DNA of 64,000 bases from Agrocybe praecox (GCA_964017145.1 OZ024846.1:558001-622000), one strand, 5' to 3'; counted from the first letter of the stretch, positions 11,643 to 23,011 are shown. Program-made: numbers and translations. The notes: generated by a model from the letters alone, not told the origin.

Positions 11643-12094
11643 GTCGACAGGCTACTACACACAAAGCTCAACACCACCTTTTATCGTCTACCTTCGTTTT
11701 TTTTGTCTCATGTCTGTATTTCTAGTCATTTCGTCAGACAGGATCTTGTACAAGGACGAACTATACTCGTGTGTATACTCAGGCTTGAAGTGATGAAACC
11801 GTCTACGCTTAAGCACGGTATGAGCCTCTATGCCTAACCCTATTTTTCCAGGATTTCTTGCTGATATTCAGACCCTTATTTCAGCTTTAGTGCGAAACAT
11901 TCCCAAAACCAGCCTTACTTGCGTCATAAATTTCATTATTTAATCTCTTAATAGGTTCACACATCAGCGATTGGATGGCCCCTTGTGGTGTTGTTCTGCT
12001 TCAATCGATATGTTTTGGTGTGGCCGGGCTCGCGTGTGACGCAGCAAAAAAAACAATCCACCTTTTTACTCCGTTACAGAGGAAATATCTATTA

Positions 12095-12430
12095 ATGATG
12101 CCTTTCATGACCTACCTTAGATCTTGGTTTCGATCAATCTTTCCGTTTATCCCCCATGCAAATTTTGGAGACACCCCCCGGCCAGATAAACTTCCAGGGC
12201 CCACCATCATTAATTTCCATGTCCACACCCATCTCCAAATCAACGTCACAGACTCGTTCAATGACCATACATCCAACACTACACACGTATATCAAACACC
12301 GACGCACGTTGTCAACAACAACAACAACAACAACAACAATAACAACAATAACAACACCAATTTGCACTCGTTCAACACGACAAATTCACACACAGTCGGA
12401 GTCACCAACGACAATTCTATATCTATGTGA
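12095..12430 (+). CDS. Small Asn-rich orphan protein, module 2
   Basis: A frame of 111 residues beginning at an ATG pair. It aligns with module 1 over MTYLRSWFRSIFPF then FGDTPRPDK, and with module 3 over QTPTHVVNN and SFNTTNSHTVGVTNDNSISM. An expanded AAC/AAT run at 12317-12355 encodes a poly-Asn tract absent from the other copies, typical of replication slippage. A second conserved segment follows downstream (12441-12743) in another frame, so a spliced product is possible. Function is unknown. Confidence 0.45.
   Translation: MMPFMTYLRSWFRSIFPFIPHANFGDTPRPDKLPGPTIINFHVHTHLQINVTDSFNDHTSNTTHVYQTPTHVVNNNNNNNNNNNNNNTNLHSFNTTNSHTVGVTNDNSISM
12317..12355 (+). repeat. AAC trinucleotide repeat
   Basis: About thirteen AAC or AAT triplets in a row. 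They lie in frame within the module 2 small ORF and encode an uninterrupted poly-Asn stretch. Confidence 0.8.
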
Positions 12431-12440
12431 TAATACATCA

Positions 12441-12743
12441 CAGAACATCAAGAACGTAGAGGACATGGGGAGATTGCCTCCTGCTGCCCGAGAACTGATA
12501 GTACACGAAATACTTTGCGATCGTGGGATGCTATGTATGCGTAATGCGCACATCGCACATAGCATTTACATGTACCCCCGACCATACGCCCAACACCACA
12601 CACACAGCGTTCACCAGACTCCAACACACATTGCTTTCATACGTTACACCGCTGATGTAACCACCAGATACTCTATCCCTCATAACACACCACACATGAC
12701 AACCAATAGAAAACCCCAAACAACATCAAGCACAGAAGCCTGA
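12441..12743 (+). other. Second conserved segment of module 2
   Basis: An open frame begins KNVEDMGRLPPAARELIVHE and ends TTSSTEA then stop. Module 3 has RNVEDRRWSALPAQELIVHE and ends TASITEA then stop at 17458. The shared ends suggest a 3' exon or second small protein. I could not find one donor/acceptor pair that joins it in frame to the first ORF in both modules. Confidence 0.4.
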
Positions 12744-12995
12744 CTCTTTATTTCCTCTCCGGGCCGTTTCGTATCGTTTTTTTTTCTCTTTCCTTTTATT
12801 TTCTATCTAGTTCTCCCAAGCTATCCCCAGAACACTATATGGACATGTATGTACCTATCTCCACACACTGTTAAAAAGCAATTCCCTCCTCGGTGAAATG
12901 ACGATGAGGCCACCTGTCTGAAATTTGAATTCGGAAACGGTGTTTGTAACTTTAGCTTAAGAGTAAATAAATCTGTTTACCTCAACGATCATCCA

Positions 12996-13020
12996 GGTGG
13001 TGTGGTGTGGTGTGGTGTGG
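12996..13020. repeat. TGGTG microsatellite
   Basis: Five-base tandem repeat (GGTGT/TGGTG), about five units. It lies in a gene-free stretch running from 12760 to 13690. Confidence 0.75.
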
Positions 13021-13689
13021 AATAGAGCGGGGTAGGAGGCAATAGGAGGCAGGATGGACAGACACGGAAGAGTGGAAAGATAGGGAAAGGACAATGGTGA
13101 TAAGGTGAATGAATGGCAATAGTTTCAGAACGAGTGCAGCACGAGTAAACGGCACAGAACAAGAAAAGCACAGACGGCATATATGTATGATAATGTATGT
13201 ATTCGCGGTCCTTTCCTTCTCATTCATCCTTTAAATTTATCGATTGTCCTCTTTCGTTTCGCCTGCTCAGAGTTGGGCCACTTGTACTCATACTTGTGTT
13301 ACAGATCAATACCAAAACGAGCTCACTCGCACACGCTCTCAGTGCAAGACGGAGATAGATACTAAAGTAGCTCGAGGCCGTCGAAGTCGTACTCAGAGAA
13401 TTGAAGAGTAAGATGTAAAAAGAGAAGGACTGTAGAGGGAAGGGAAGGAATGTCGCAAGTCCAGTATTTAAAATCCTCGCCTGCACTTGCTGTCATTTTG
13501 GTTTTGGTTCTCATTCTTGTTCTGCCTTCGCTTCATCTGACAGAGGTCGCCGGATCAACCGCTGACGCTCACTTAACGCACGTCAAAATTCACACAGTAC
13601 AACATGCGCTTCTCCATGTCAAGCGGACTAACGAACAGCATCGCTTTGATCCTTGTGCTTCTCCTGCTTTAGCGCACTGCAAATATCCT

Positions 13690-14340
13690 CGCCATCCCCT
13701 ATATGGACTCGATCAACAACGCCGACAAAAAGTATCTCACCACCTCATCCCCCTCCCCCCTCGTCCACCATTCCCAATGCCTAAACACCATACGACGTGC
13801 ACCCCCTCGCACTCGACGCGCTCCTGCCCACCATGTACATAGCCAAGAACACTCCACGGACACGTACAACCGGCACCCTGAGAATCCGCGGTGCCAGAGC
13901 GTACGCAATGGGCTTGCACGGCGGCACTTTGTCGACGAGGGAGGGAAGAAGGGGAGTTTGCTGGCGGAGGAGGAGGAAACGCCCCATCGGAGTATGGTAC
14001 GATCCGAGGAGCGAGCGGTGTAGGACTGGGAAATGGACTGGAGTATAGTGTCGTTCCGAAGTATGCGAACGCTACGATGGGGAGTGCCAGTCCGCCGGGG
14101 GTCGCAAAGGAAAATGAAAAGCAAAGCCAAAGTCGAAAGGAAAATCTTCGGTGGAAATTGCGGGGTTGAGGGAGAAGTTAATCTATGGGAGGTATGGGTA
14201 TCCTGATCCTGATCCTAATGAGGAAGCTCGGTACGTCGGAGTGGGTAATGGTAGTGGTATATGAGCGCTATGGGCATGGAGGGATACGAGATACGGCCAC
14301 TGCTGGAAACGAATGCAAAGAAGGACATCAATAGAGGGTG
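13690..14340 (+). pseudogene. Decayed gene copy (b)
   Basis: The stretch ATACGACGTGCACCCCCTCGC (13790-13810) corresponds to the YDVHPLALDALLP codons of copy (a) but is preceded by an in-frame stop. Further on, GGACTGGGAAATGGACTGG, then words for SVVPKYANATMGSAS, then VGVGNGSG and the Ala-Met-Gly-Met-Glu-Gly-Tyr-Glu codons appear in changing frames. It is followed after a short gap by copy (c) in the same orientation, so (b) and (c) are a tandem pair. Confidence 0.5.
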
Positions 14341-14399
14341 AGTGAGAGAGCGTGGGTATATGCAAGTGACGTTGCCCACTATGGACGGAGAAGAGACCT

Positions 14400-15240
14400 G
14401 ATGTTGCGGAGTGGGCGGTATAGGACTGGGAAATGGACTGGAGTATAGCGTCGTTCCGGAGTTTGCGAGCGCTACGAGTGCTATGATGGGGAGTGCCAGT
14501 CCGCTGGGGTTCGCGAAGGAAAATGGAATGGCAAGCCAAACTCGAAAGGAAAAGAAAGCTTCAGCGGAAATTGAGGACGAGGAGGGAGAAGTTAATTTAT
14601 GGGGGTTATGGGTATCCTGATCCTGATGAGGAAGCTCGGAATGTCGGAGTGGGCAATGGTAGTGGTATGAGCGCAATGGGTATGGAGGGATACGAGATGT
14701 GGCCACTGCCGGAAACAAATGCAAAGAACACATCAAGCTTCCACTGCTTCTACTTCGACTTCGACTTCACATTCGTTTTCAAAGCTTCATCTTCGTCTTC
14801 GATTGCTTCGACTTCACATCCTCCTCCTTCAGCACCTCAAATAGCTTCTTGTGAGAGTAGATCGAACCGCTTGATCAACGCGGCGGGAACTCAAAGGGAA
14901 TCAGGGTGTTAGAGCAGGTGGCATGATGTTGAATCGTGTTCTGGTGTATCCCTTAAGGCGTTGATTGCTTTGAGTGTGGTTTGAATCGTGCCGTGTTTGT
15001 ATTTCTGTATCTGTATCCGCGTATGTCTTCGTATCTCTATCTCAGCATCTTCGTATCGTATACATCTCTCTATGTCACATCCATCATCGCATCGCACGAC
15101 TCATGTTTCCGTTTCTGGACCCTGGGAAGCCTGGCTCGTCGAAATATTCCGACTCGAGTCGTGCGTGCGTGCGTGCGTGCTGCGTGTGTCCCGAGGCCTA
15201 GCTATTCTTCTGTCGTTGGATGATTCTTGTCCACTAGAAT
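14400..15240 (+). pseudogene. Decayed gene copy (c) with 3' flank
   Basis: A 69-codon frame at 14411-14620 reads GIGLGNGLEYSVVPEFASAT, then SAMMGSASPLGFAKENGMAS, then an acidic/basic stretch, and is the cleanest version of this part of the family. The frame then shifts to VGVGNGSGMSAMGMEGYEMW. A TTCGACTTC-rich pyrimidine stretch (14745-14820) and a GTATC-rich flank ending in CGAAATATTCCGACTCGAGT (15138-15157) follow; the same flank recurs after copy (d) at about 18890-19010. No intact protein can be assembled. Confidence 0.5.
15161..15183. repeat. GTGC/TGCG microsatellite
   Basis: Five to six tandem GTGC units directly after the flank motif of copy (c). Copy (d) has a shorter version at the matching place (19010-19022). 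Confidence 0.75.
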
Positions 15241-16068
15241 AGAAAGAGCGAGATGGAGAAGTGTATAGTAGCACGATGGGGAGGATGGGATGGAACTAGT
15301 CGTTGCACTGACGAACAAGTTGAACATTTGTCAGTGTTTGGCTCGGCTGTTTACGGGCCGGGAAGGCATCCCGGCATTGCCAGGGGTTTGAAAGTCTGAA
15401 CGTTGACGAGGCCACGCCTGATGGCTTTGAGTGTGATTTTTAAGTTTGATGCTTTTAGCTTGTATTCCGTAGGTTTGTTTTTTTGTATTGTGTATTGCAT
15501 GTCTCCGTTGCAGCCGCCAAGTTGGCTGCTCGCTGATTAGATTAGATCATAGCCAAACACGTGTTCCATAGATTTGCTCTCGCTTACCAAATCATTCGAT
15601 TCCGAATTTGGATATATCACTATTCAGGATTTTCAGGCAGGCAGACGAAAAATGAAAAAGAAAATCGTACGTTAAAGCGATCAAGGAGGAAACGAGTACT
15701 GATTTCCGTCTTTGGGGGAATGAACACTGCATTATGTGTGAATAATATTTTTGTATTTCGATCCATTTATAGCTTGGCGTACTTACACTGAAAGCTGAGC
15801 GCCGAGCTCTGATCATCAAGTTGAAGCCGGGTGAAGTTCGTTTTAGAGAATCTTCTCTGGAATAACAGAGCATGTTTATGGTACTTATTGGTCTGACACA
15901 GCCGAGTTGGTGCTGTATTAGAATGATTTTTTGCCCGCCGGTCATTAACATGAGGCTCGGCTAGGGCTTGCGTGAGGTGAGAAACCTGTGTTGATAACAT
16001 GTTATTAACTTCTGGTTTTTTAACACAGCCCTAATCCAAGTGGACATGCTCTCCAACTAGTAATTGCA
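15241..16068. other. Gene-free, contains diverged repeat pieces
   Basis: The piece 15300-15400 (TTTGTCAGTGTTTGGCTCGG) resembles 19240-19290 and 19870-19900. The piece 15790-15980 contains words of the 299-bp unit (GAGCGCCGAGCTCTGATCA, GGCTCGGCTAGGG). No coding region is supported. Confidence 0.4.
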
Positions 16069-16680
16069 CGGCCACTCTATCAGACATGCGTAGTCGATAT
16101 TGATGTCCCAGCCTAGGCTCGGCTGTGTGACTCTGCGAGGAGATTTTCTTTGTGGAAGTAAGCAATGCACGATAACGTAGGGCCGGACGCTAACTTGTCA
16201 CTTTACCGGCATTTATTAATCGTATTGGTGGGTGATATTGAACATTGAACTGCATCGATAGGCTATGCATTCCAATTAATTAAGCACCGATCATAACAGT
16301 CATACTGTACGACTGCGCCGCTTACATATATTCATCGTAATTGCGTCACAACATACATGGATTGTATGGCCATTCTATCAGACATGCGTGCACTGGTCAA
16401 TATTAATGGCCCAGACTAGACTCAGCTGCGTGACTCTATGAGGAGATTTTATTCGTGGAAGTAAGAGCTGCACGATAACGCAAGGCCGAGCGCTAACTTA
16501 TAACTCTACCGGCATTTATTATATTTCTTTGATTGTATTGGTGGGTATTATTCGACATTACACTGCATCGATAAGGCTATACATTCCAATTAAGCAACAA
16601 TCATAAAAGTCATGCTGTACGACTGCGCCGCTTACATATATTCATCGTAACTGGGTCACAGCATACATGGCTGTATTCGG
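16069..16680 (+). repeat. Tandem pair of ~299-bp units upstream of module 3
   Basis: Unit 1 begins GGCCACTCTATCAGACATGCG at 16069 and unit 2 begins GGCCATTCTATCAGACATGCG at 16368, a period of 299 bp. Both contain GTGACTCT-GAGGAGATTTT, GTGGAAGTAAG, CACGATAACG, ACCGGCATTTATTA, CTGCATCGATA, CATTCCAATTAA and TGTACGACTGCGCCGCTTACATAT in the same order. More decayed units precede modules 1 and 2. The array ends about 100 bp before the hairpin of module 3, so it may act as its promoter region. Confidence 0.75.
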
Positions 16681-16781
16681 TGATCAAACGTATTTGTATA
16701 TCGTAGAACCTTTAAAAGCAGGCGTCATTACGAGTTCTACTAGAAACTTTCCCCCTCGCTTTAACTACACTATAAGTACAG

Positions 16782-16817
16782 GGGCGGCCACACTGCAGTA
16801 CGCCAGTGTGGTCGCCC
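16782..16817 (+). other. Conserved 14-bp hairpin, module 3
   Basis: GGGCGGCCACACTG (16782-16795) pairs fully with CAGTGTGGTCGCCC (16804-16817), using one G-U pair, around the 8-base loop CAGTACGC. The arms are kept in module 1 with partly compensating wobble changes. This is the strongest inverted repeat I noticed in the repeat block. Confidence 0.65.
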
Positions 16818-17002
16818 GTTAGCATACTACTACGTGGCCATACAGCGAACGCTGTTCTCATACAAAGCTCTCGACGTCATTTCACATCCTCGACATTCTT
16901 TCTTTGTTGGACTTTAGCGCACGTCATTTACCAACTCAAGATTGGCCTCGTTGGTGAGGAGGCACCCCAAATCCATAATCGACTTCTTTCGCTCTGTATA
17001 CA

Positions 17003-17296
17003 ATGGGATCCATGCTATGCTCATTCATGACATACATTTGCACCCATCTGCGAACACTCTTCTCGTTTCTGTCACACAGAGAATTTCGACGTACTAGTCG
17101 CCGAGACGAATCAGGACCTACCCCAGCCAGCAACATTCACACTCAGTTCTATGTAGTAACATTCAACACTACTACTACATACAACGTACACCAAACTCCG
17201 ACGCACGTTGTCAACAACACAAATTTGGACTCGTTCAACACGACGAACTCACACACGGTCGCAGTCACCAACGACAATTCCATATCCATGTCATAA
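17003..17296 (+). CDS. Small Asn/Thr-rich orphan protein, module 3
   Basis: A 97-residue frame from ATG, related to the frames in modules 1 and 2. It keeps the N-terminal hydrophobic/basic stretch in diverged form (TYICTHLRTLFSFLSHREF) and a near-identical end (SFNTTNSHTVAVTNDNSISM). The middle lacks the poly-Asn run. The leader is shorter than in modules 1 and 2, which share extra sequence before the ORF. No known domain is recognised. Protein-level similarity exceeding that of the surrounding DNA would support selection, but I judged this only by eye. Confidence 0.45.
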   Translation: MGSMLCSFMTYICTHLRTLFSFLSHREFRRTSRRDESGPTPASNIHTQFYVVTFNTTTTYNVHQTPTHVVNNTNLDSFNTTNSHTVAVTNDNSISMS

Positions 17297-17325
17297 CACA
17301 CCATATAATATCAACCTATCAGGAA

Positions 17326-17458
17326 CGTGGAGGATAGGAGGTGGTCGGCACTTCCTGCGCAAGAACTGATAGTACACGAGATACCATACACCCAACACTA
17401 CAATGTAACCATCGGACACTCTAGAAAAGCCCAAACAGCATCGATAACAGAAGCTTGA
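17326..17458 (+). other. Second conserved segment of module 3
   Basis: The words RNVEDRRWSALPAQELIVHE and the end TASITEA-stop match 12441-12743 of module 2. It lies in the same frame as the small ORF but behind stop codons, so an intron or a separate product is needed to explain its conservation. Confidence 0.35.
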
Positions 17459-17699
17459 CTTGCAGCCGATTCTCCAGCAACTACGAGACCATATCTGCCA
17501 GCTTTGGGTATTCGTACCTTTCTCTTTATTTCCTATCCTCTTTTCTATTTCTCCCAAGTTATCCCTAGAACCAACACAGAACATCACATGTACACCTATG
17601 TACTATCGTAGTGGCGTGCACTATTACAAATTAGTACCGCAATTAAAAGGGCTTTTAAAGCCGTATAACTGAAAGCAACACACAAGTCATGGAGTGGAT

Positions 17700-19080
17700 T
17701 ACATTCTTCAGGAATAAAGGCACCTTCCACATCGTAAAGCTGATGTTTGGACTGATCCTGATGACGCGGCAAAGAATGTCGGACTAGGTAGTGGGATGAG
17801 AGTTATAAGGGTATATCACTGGGGTTTATGCAGCCACTACTGGGGCTGTGGCTGGTGTGTTTGCATGCGGTAAAAAATACAGGGAAGGATACAATAATAA
17901 TTGCAAAGGTGGCGCTTTCTTGAGATGCTGCACGGTTGAGTGCGGAGTTGCCTGAGGCGCTTTTCCCTCCTTTGTCTTGAAACGATGGTGATCGTTGTGA
18001 ATTCGGTGGAAGAGGTGAGACGAGGCGGAATCGTCTCGGGGTTCTAAACCTCTAAGTGATATGGGTAGTAAACGGTAAGGATGGTTGTGGGACGTTGCAT
18101 AGATCAATAATGAGTGTGAGACAGGTACATTCTTCTGCTGGGGAGTACAAAACCAGTAGGACTACGTTTATATATGTAATTCTACTGTAGCGATACTCAG
18201 GAGGCAAGATATGGAATCAAATCAAATGGGGAAGTTTAATCTAGGCGAAAAGAACTTTTCCAAGAGAAATTAAACAAGCGACAGAGAACCCTTAAGGGTG
18301 CCTCGCATGCAAGTGAAATCTAGACTAAAAGGAAATTTGAAAAATAATGTGGGGTGATAAGAAAAGACGAAATAAACACTGAAAAATGGTCCTATGTTCG
18401 AAAATATCAATAAAATGAAGGGGATGTGGTACGACGATAAAGAAAAGGAACGATGAGGAAAATTGACTTGAAATTGACCAACTTCGCTGAATATAGAAGA
18501 CGCATCAAGTGCGTGGGAATGCGCACTTGGGGTGCGCGTTGAAACAGTGCGTTTGTGCGATTTCCAGGTGTACGCTGGGTGCGTACCCTACAGTCTCCAT
18601 CAAGTTCTCCTACAGCACTTCCTGAAGTATCCCAAGCGCTGAGGCCTGCAAGACCAAGGGTTGGGGTTTGTTGGAGGGTAAGGGAGTTGAAGTTAGGTTG
18701 AATTGGATAAGTGAGCAAGTCGGAAAGAAGGACGTTTAAAGTTGCACCGAATGGCGTTTGCGTGATGACTTGTTTCCCCCCCTTTCTACTTGAGCTTGAA
18801 TAGTGCCCGTACTCGTTGTACGGTTGTATCCCTGGTTCTTTAACTCTAGCTTCGATGGTCGTTTGAATTGGATACCATATGTATTATCTATTTTCGTATC
18901 CGTACCTTCGTATCTATATTTGTGCAAAATATCCGTCTCATCTCATCCTATCGTGTTCCTGTTCCCGACACGCGAGGCCAAAAATATCGAAATATTCCGA
19001 CTCGAGTCAATGCGTGCGTGTGTCTGTACATCTATTGCCCAGATAATGCCCAGATAATCGAGTCATTCTTTTCCGACAAA
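17700..19080 (+). pseudogene. Decayed gene copy (d) with 3' flank
   Basis: TGGACTGATCCTGATGACGC then AAGAATGTCGGACTAGGTAG (17752-17791) and GTTTATGCAGCCACTACTGG (17824-17843) match the NVGVG and VYAATAAG parts of copies (a)-(c). GAGTGCGGAGTTGCCTGAGG at 17938 matches the AEFSEAL part of copy (a). The flank with TATTCCGACTCGAGT at 18990-19005 matches that of copy (c). Frames are broken throughout. Confidence 0.45.
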
Positions 19081-20744
19081 CCACATACACTGCGACATAA
19101 AGAGGTACATAACAGCAAGATAGGGAGTGCGTTGACTTATCAGTGAATGGGAAATAGAAAATCGAAGATCGAAGTGGGCGCTTGTCAGTTAATTAAGGAG
19201 TTACGTTTGAACGTTTGATTCGTTAAACGCAAGTTAAACGTTGATTCTGGTTAGACATAACGTTTGTCTGTGTTTCGCTGAAGGCTCGGGTATTCACACG
19301 CACGAGCCGGGCAAACGGTCTGGGTCTTCGGCTTGTCTTCGGCACTGCAGGATTAAATCACGAGTTGTTAGAGGGTGAGTTAGAGTGGGAGTAGGGGTTC
19401 ATGCGAGGGTAGATGAAGCTGAAGGGAGGGTGTTATGTGAAGCTGGCTTCTGGGTTGAGTTGAGGTTGGCGGTATCCAGGACAAACGGACGGACAGACGA
19501 CCAGAGGCAGTGATGGTGTTGGAAACGCTAACGTGAATCCTTTCATCTTCTTACAGTTTACTTGATTCGCGTTCGTCGCGCTTTATTCCCAATTGGGTGT
19601 TGCTATCTTTGGTGGTAAATTCAATCGGATGTCGTTTGTATTTTGTATTCCTTGTACCTTCGAAATCTGCATTAGTTATCGAGTCATTCTTTTCAGTTCC
19701 AACAGAAACCAGAAAAATTGACAGTAACATGACGAAATCTATAATAGCGCATTGAAGAGTGGGTGTATCTCCGGGTGGAAGGTGGAAAATGGAAGTGATC
19801 ATTGATGTTTGTCGAAGGTCTATGAAGTTTTAAACCGAGTCGGCGAGCTCCGGCGACTCCTGATGAACTTGAATATTTGACTGTGTTTGGCTGAGGGTTC
19901 AATATCCAATATTCAATATCAACCTGAGCGCCCAGTCGGCATGCTCGGCACCCGCTGTTGAGTGGAACACAAGTATCCACAGGTGTATCAATAATTGGGA
20001 CCTGTATCTTATGATAGGATTAGTACGTCCCAAGAATCAGTCTCGCAACAAGATCCTCTGATCGGACAGGTACCTTTTAATAGACACGTCGCACCTTGAA
20101 AGTGGAGCTGGGTCAACTCCAAGGAGGAGACATCTCCCAAATTTTTATATCATATGATCCTAAAAGTTCCTGGCAGGAAACTGCGGAAAGATATGCCAGG
20201 TTTTTGATAAATGCATGTCAATGTGTTTTTAAGGACTAAGAAGCCTGTCGAGACAACCACCTCAACTATGTTTATTATCGTACTAGGTATTTCTAGAGGC
20301 TCTCCAAGCTACCGTGGGGGCTGGGTAGTAATTATATGCATCACGCCATATGTTGCTATCCTTGGGTGAATATCTTAGCAGCCAATTTAATTGATGACGG
20401 CAATGAAATCCCCAAAGTCAGACCTAAGCGTTACCAGAAGATATGCATGTATCAGTGCTCGTATTTCTCTTTTAAATTTTTTTTAATTCAGTGACTATCA
20501 TACATTTTTATTATGAATGATATTAACAATGATATCCGATCAGGTTGTCTAAGGACCATCGGTGAGTCTATCCATCGGTCTATGAACACAAATCACACGC
20601 AATCAGCTCCTATTTACCGTATCATTACTTTCTCGACACAACACCCACAGTGAGAAAAACCGTACATTTATAGTCTACATATAAGGTCCAATAAGTGTAG
20701 TCGTTAAACTGTTAACATCTTCCTCCAGGCTACCTTGTAGTAGG
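19081..20744. other. Gene-free stretch
   Basis: Two pieces (19240-19340 and 19860-19960) resemble 15300-15400, extending the repeated flank family. The rest up to 20744 has no coding signal and presumably includes the promoter of the membrane-protein gene that follows. Confidence 0.45.
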
Positions 20745-22039
20745 ATGACTTCTCCGAGTGATTTCTCCGTCACTCTCCAAGAGTCAATGATAGGCGCCTA
20801 CATGAACGCGGCATTAATGCTTCAATTTCTGATGGGTATGTTCCCACGTCACAAATGAGCAGTCATGGAGATCCCATTAATCTCTGCTATGCAGGGCTAT
20901 ATACTGGAGTCTATGCAGCAACTATCTACATTTATTGTACGTTTTCCGTAAAATGACCTCATTTAAAAATGTGTATGACCAGAATCTCTTGAAATTCATA
21001 GCCTCTTTCCACTGCGCCACGTCATCGAAGAAGCGCCTTGTGATGGGTACTTTGACAATATTGTATGGCACAATCATGGCCCAGGTTCTTCTCGGCTGGT
21101 ATTTTATAGCCAACACGTTTGGTATCAAAGGAGATTCCAGACTGTCTATCTTCATACAATCTGCTCAAGGGGTTTCTACGTCACCGACATTATCTCTGAT
21201 GTCGATACTTCTCCAGTCAGTAGGGTTCCTTCTTGCAGATGGACTCATGGTGTGTAGTGTATTTCTATTTCCATCTCGTTAGCTATAAATTTTTCCACAG
21301 ATATGGAGATGTTTCCCTATTTGTGGTCAATCCTACCTCCGATTTGCGCTGCCCGCGACATTAGGTACGATAGAGTTTGGTAAGTTCCACAGTCCACCTT
21401 ATTTCTAGGGTATATTTTACGATTGCATCATGCTAGCTCTAGCAATAATCAACGTGGCATTCAATGCTCTAACCTACTTCAAACCAAGTTTTGAGACGAT
21501 ACAGCGGGTTCAACAGGGAGATAAAATATCTGGAGCCTTATACGCCTCAGTAGCAGCAACTAGCATAGCGTCAACTTTTGCATTATGCCACCACATTTAC
21601 GCAAATACTACGTGCAACAAGCCTTGTCGACAGAGATACAGGCATATAGTCGACATTCTCACACAATCATCTGCCGCTTATACGATTGTTGCTTTCATGT
21701 CGATGGTCTGTTCCTTTCTGGTTACAGGGGAAGTGGAACCATCTACCATAAAAATACTCATAATTAACAACTATCTCGTATCCCTATCGGTTATCATGGC
21801 CGTACGTGTATAAATTTGAAGATTGTGGATGTCATACTTATAAATTGATGTCCTCACAGGGACTTGCACCGACTGTCATGGTGGCCCGGTTAGCAATCAT
21901 ATCAATGGAAAGAAACGCCGATGAGATGCTATCCGATAGTCTACCTTCTTCTCTAAGCCTAGAATTTTGGGAATCCGGCGACTACAGCAGGGATAGTAAT
22001 GTTGAAAGGGGATCATCGTGCACTGCACTGCAAGGATAG
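20745..22039 (+). CDS. Seven-helix-type orphan membrane protein
   Basis: The start is MTSPSDFSVTLQESMIGAYM. Exons join through GTATGT...GCAG (after LQFLMG), GTACGT...ATAG (giving YIYSSFHCATSSKKR), GTGTGT...CACAG (giving DGLMIWRCF), an intron near 21380-21408, and GTACGT...CACAG (giving SVIMAGLAPTVMVAR). The protein is a chain of hydrophobic helices with the hallmarks GxYTGVYAATIY, a central basic loop, WRCF, and GLAPT before the last helix. These mark a large Agaricomycete family of unknown function, reminiscent of integral receptors. The polar Ser-rich tail is probably cytosolic. At the 21380-21408 intron the canonical splice leaves a one-base phase mismatch (EFG / IFYDC would be the expected join), so either an unusual acceptor is used or there is a frameshift. 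Confidence 0.65.
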
Positions 22040-23011
22040 GGAAGGTCAATCTAGACGTGTATTTCAGTATGATATCTGTACCTCTGTTTCGTGCTCTTTG
22101 TGATACCTAGATGCTGGAGTAATTTAATCTAATCTATATGTTACTCAGCACATGTGATGTCCTAAAAACTCCAAATAAATCTGCGGCTTGGAAGAGCCTC
22201 CTTTCATAACACACCCCAGAAATCCAACTCGGGATAGTCTTGCTGGTAGCTCCCAATGTCTTCTCCATCTATGGTGATGGAAATATGGGGGTTTTAGCTG
22301 CGACAAATAATATTAAAATACAGTGCTTCGGAGAACTCTAGATAAAACTTGTCAAAGGTCGTTTTGCAGTGACCCACAGTAGCGCCCGTGAATTTCTGGC
22401 AATCTCGGAGTGTTTCATGATACGATTCCAGATTTATTTTTTTGTACGACTTGACGAAATTTAGTATTAGAAAACTGAGGAGTTTGATCAGCTTTGGACA
22501 CACCGGCCAAACTTAATTGTTGGCGCTTGGGAATATCAGTCTCATCGGTCATACGTCTACTTATCGGCGCTTCCTGGGTGTTCTCACGGTCGTAGTAGGG
22601 CTGACATTGTATGAAGGCGGACTTGTGCATTCTCCCTTTCATTCACAAATCTAGCGTTGTACGCGACTTCTCTCAGTCACACATACAAATTCATCCAAAA
22701 ATAATTATGGTTCGAATTACCACCATCCTTCTTACTGCTCCAGCCATTATTGCAGGTACAAGAAGATTCAAGTCGGGTTTGGTTTGAGCGATTATATGAA
22801 AACCGTAAAGATGAGTCAATGGAGTTAGTACATAGGTGGATGTTGATACAAAAATTGAACATTGAATACTACATGTCGTAAAGTGGAGAATTTTTTCGAA
22901 AAGCAGTTCACCGAACGGCCGCATGGGAGTAAACATGAATTTGACCATCCTCTCGATTTCCACTTCGAATAGCTTGGGCTTGCTGAATACTTGTTCGGAT
23001 CTCAAACTGGG
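22040..23011. other. Gene-free stretch between convergent genes
   Basis: Lies between the 3' ends of the membrane-protein gene (+) and the TPR gene (-). Small frames such as 22691-23005 (-) lack recognisable content. Confidence 0.45.

Noticed and set aside
12134..12367. Minus-strand frame with a Val-rich run
   Set aside because: The Val run is the complement of the AAC repeat inside the plus-strand small ORF.
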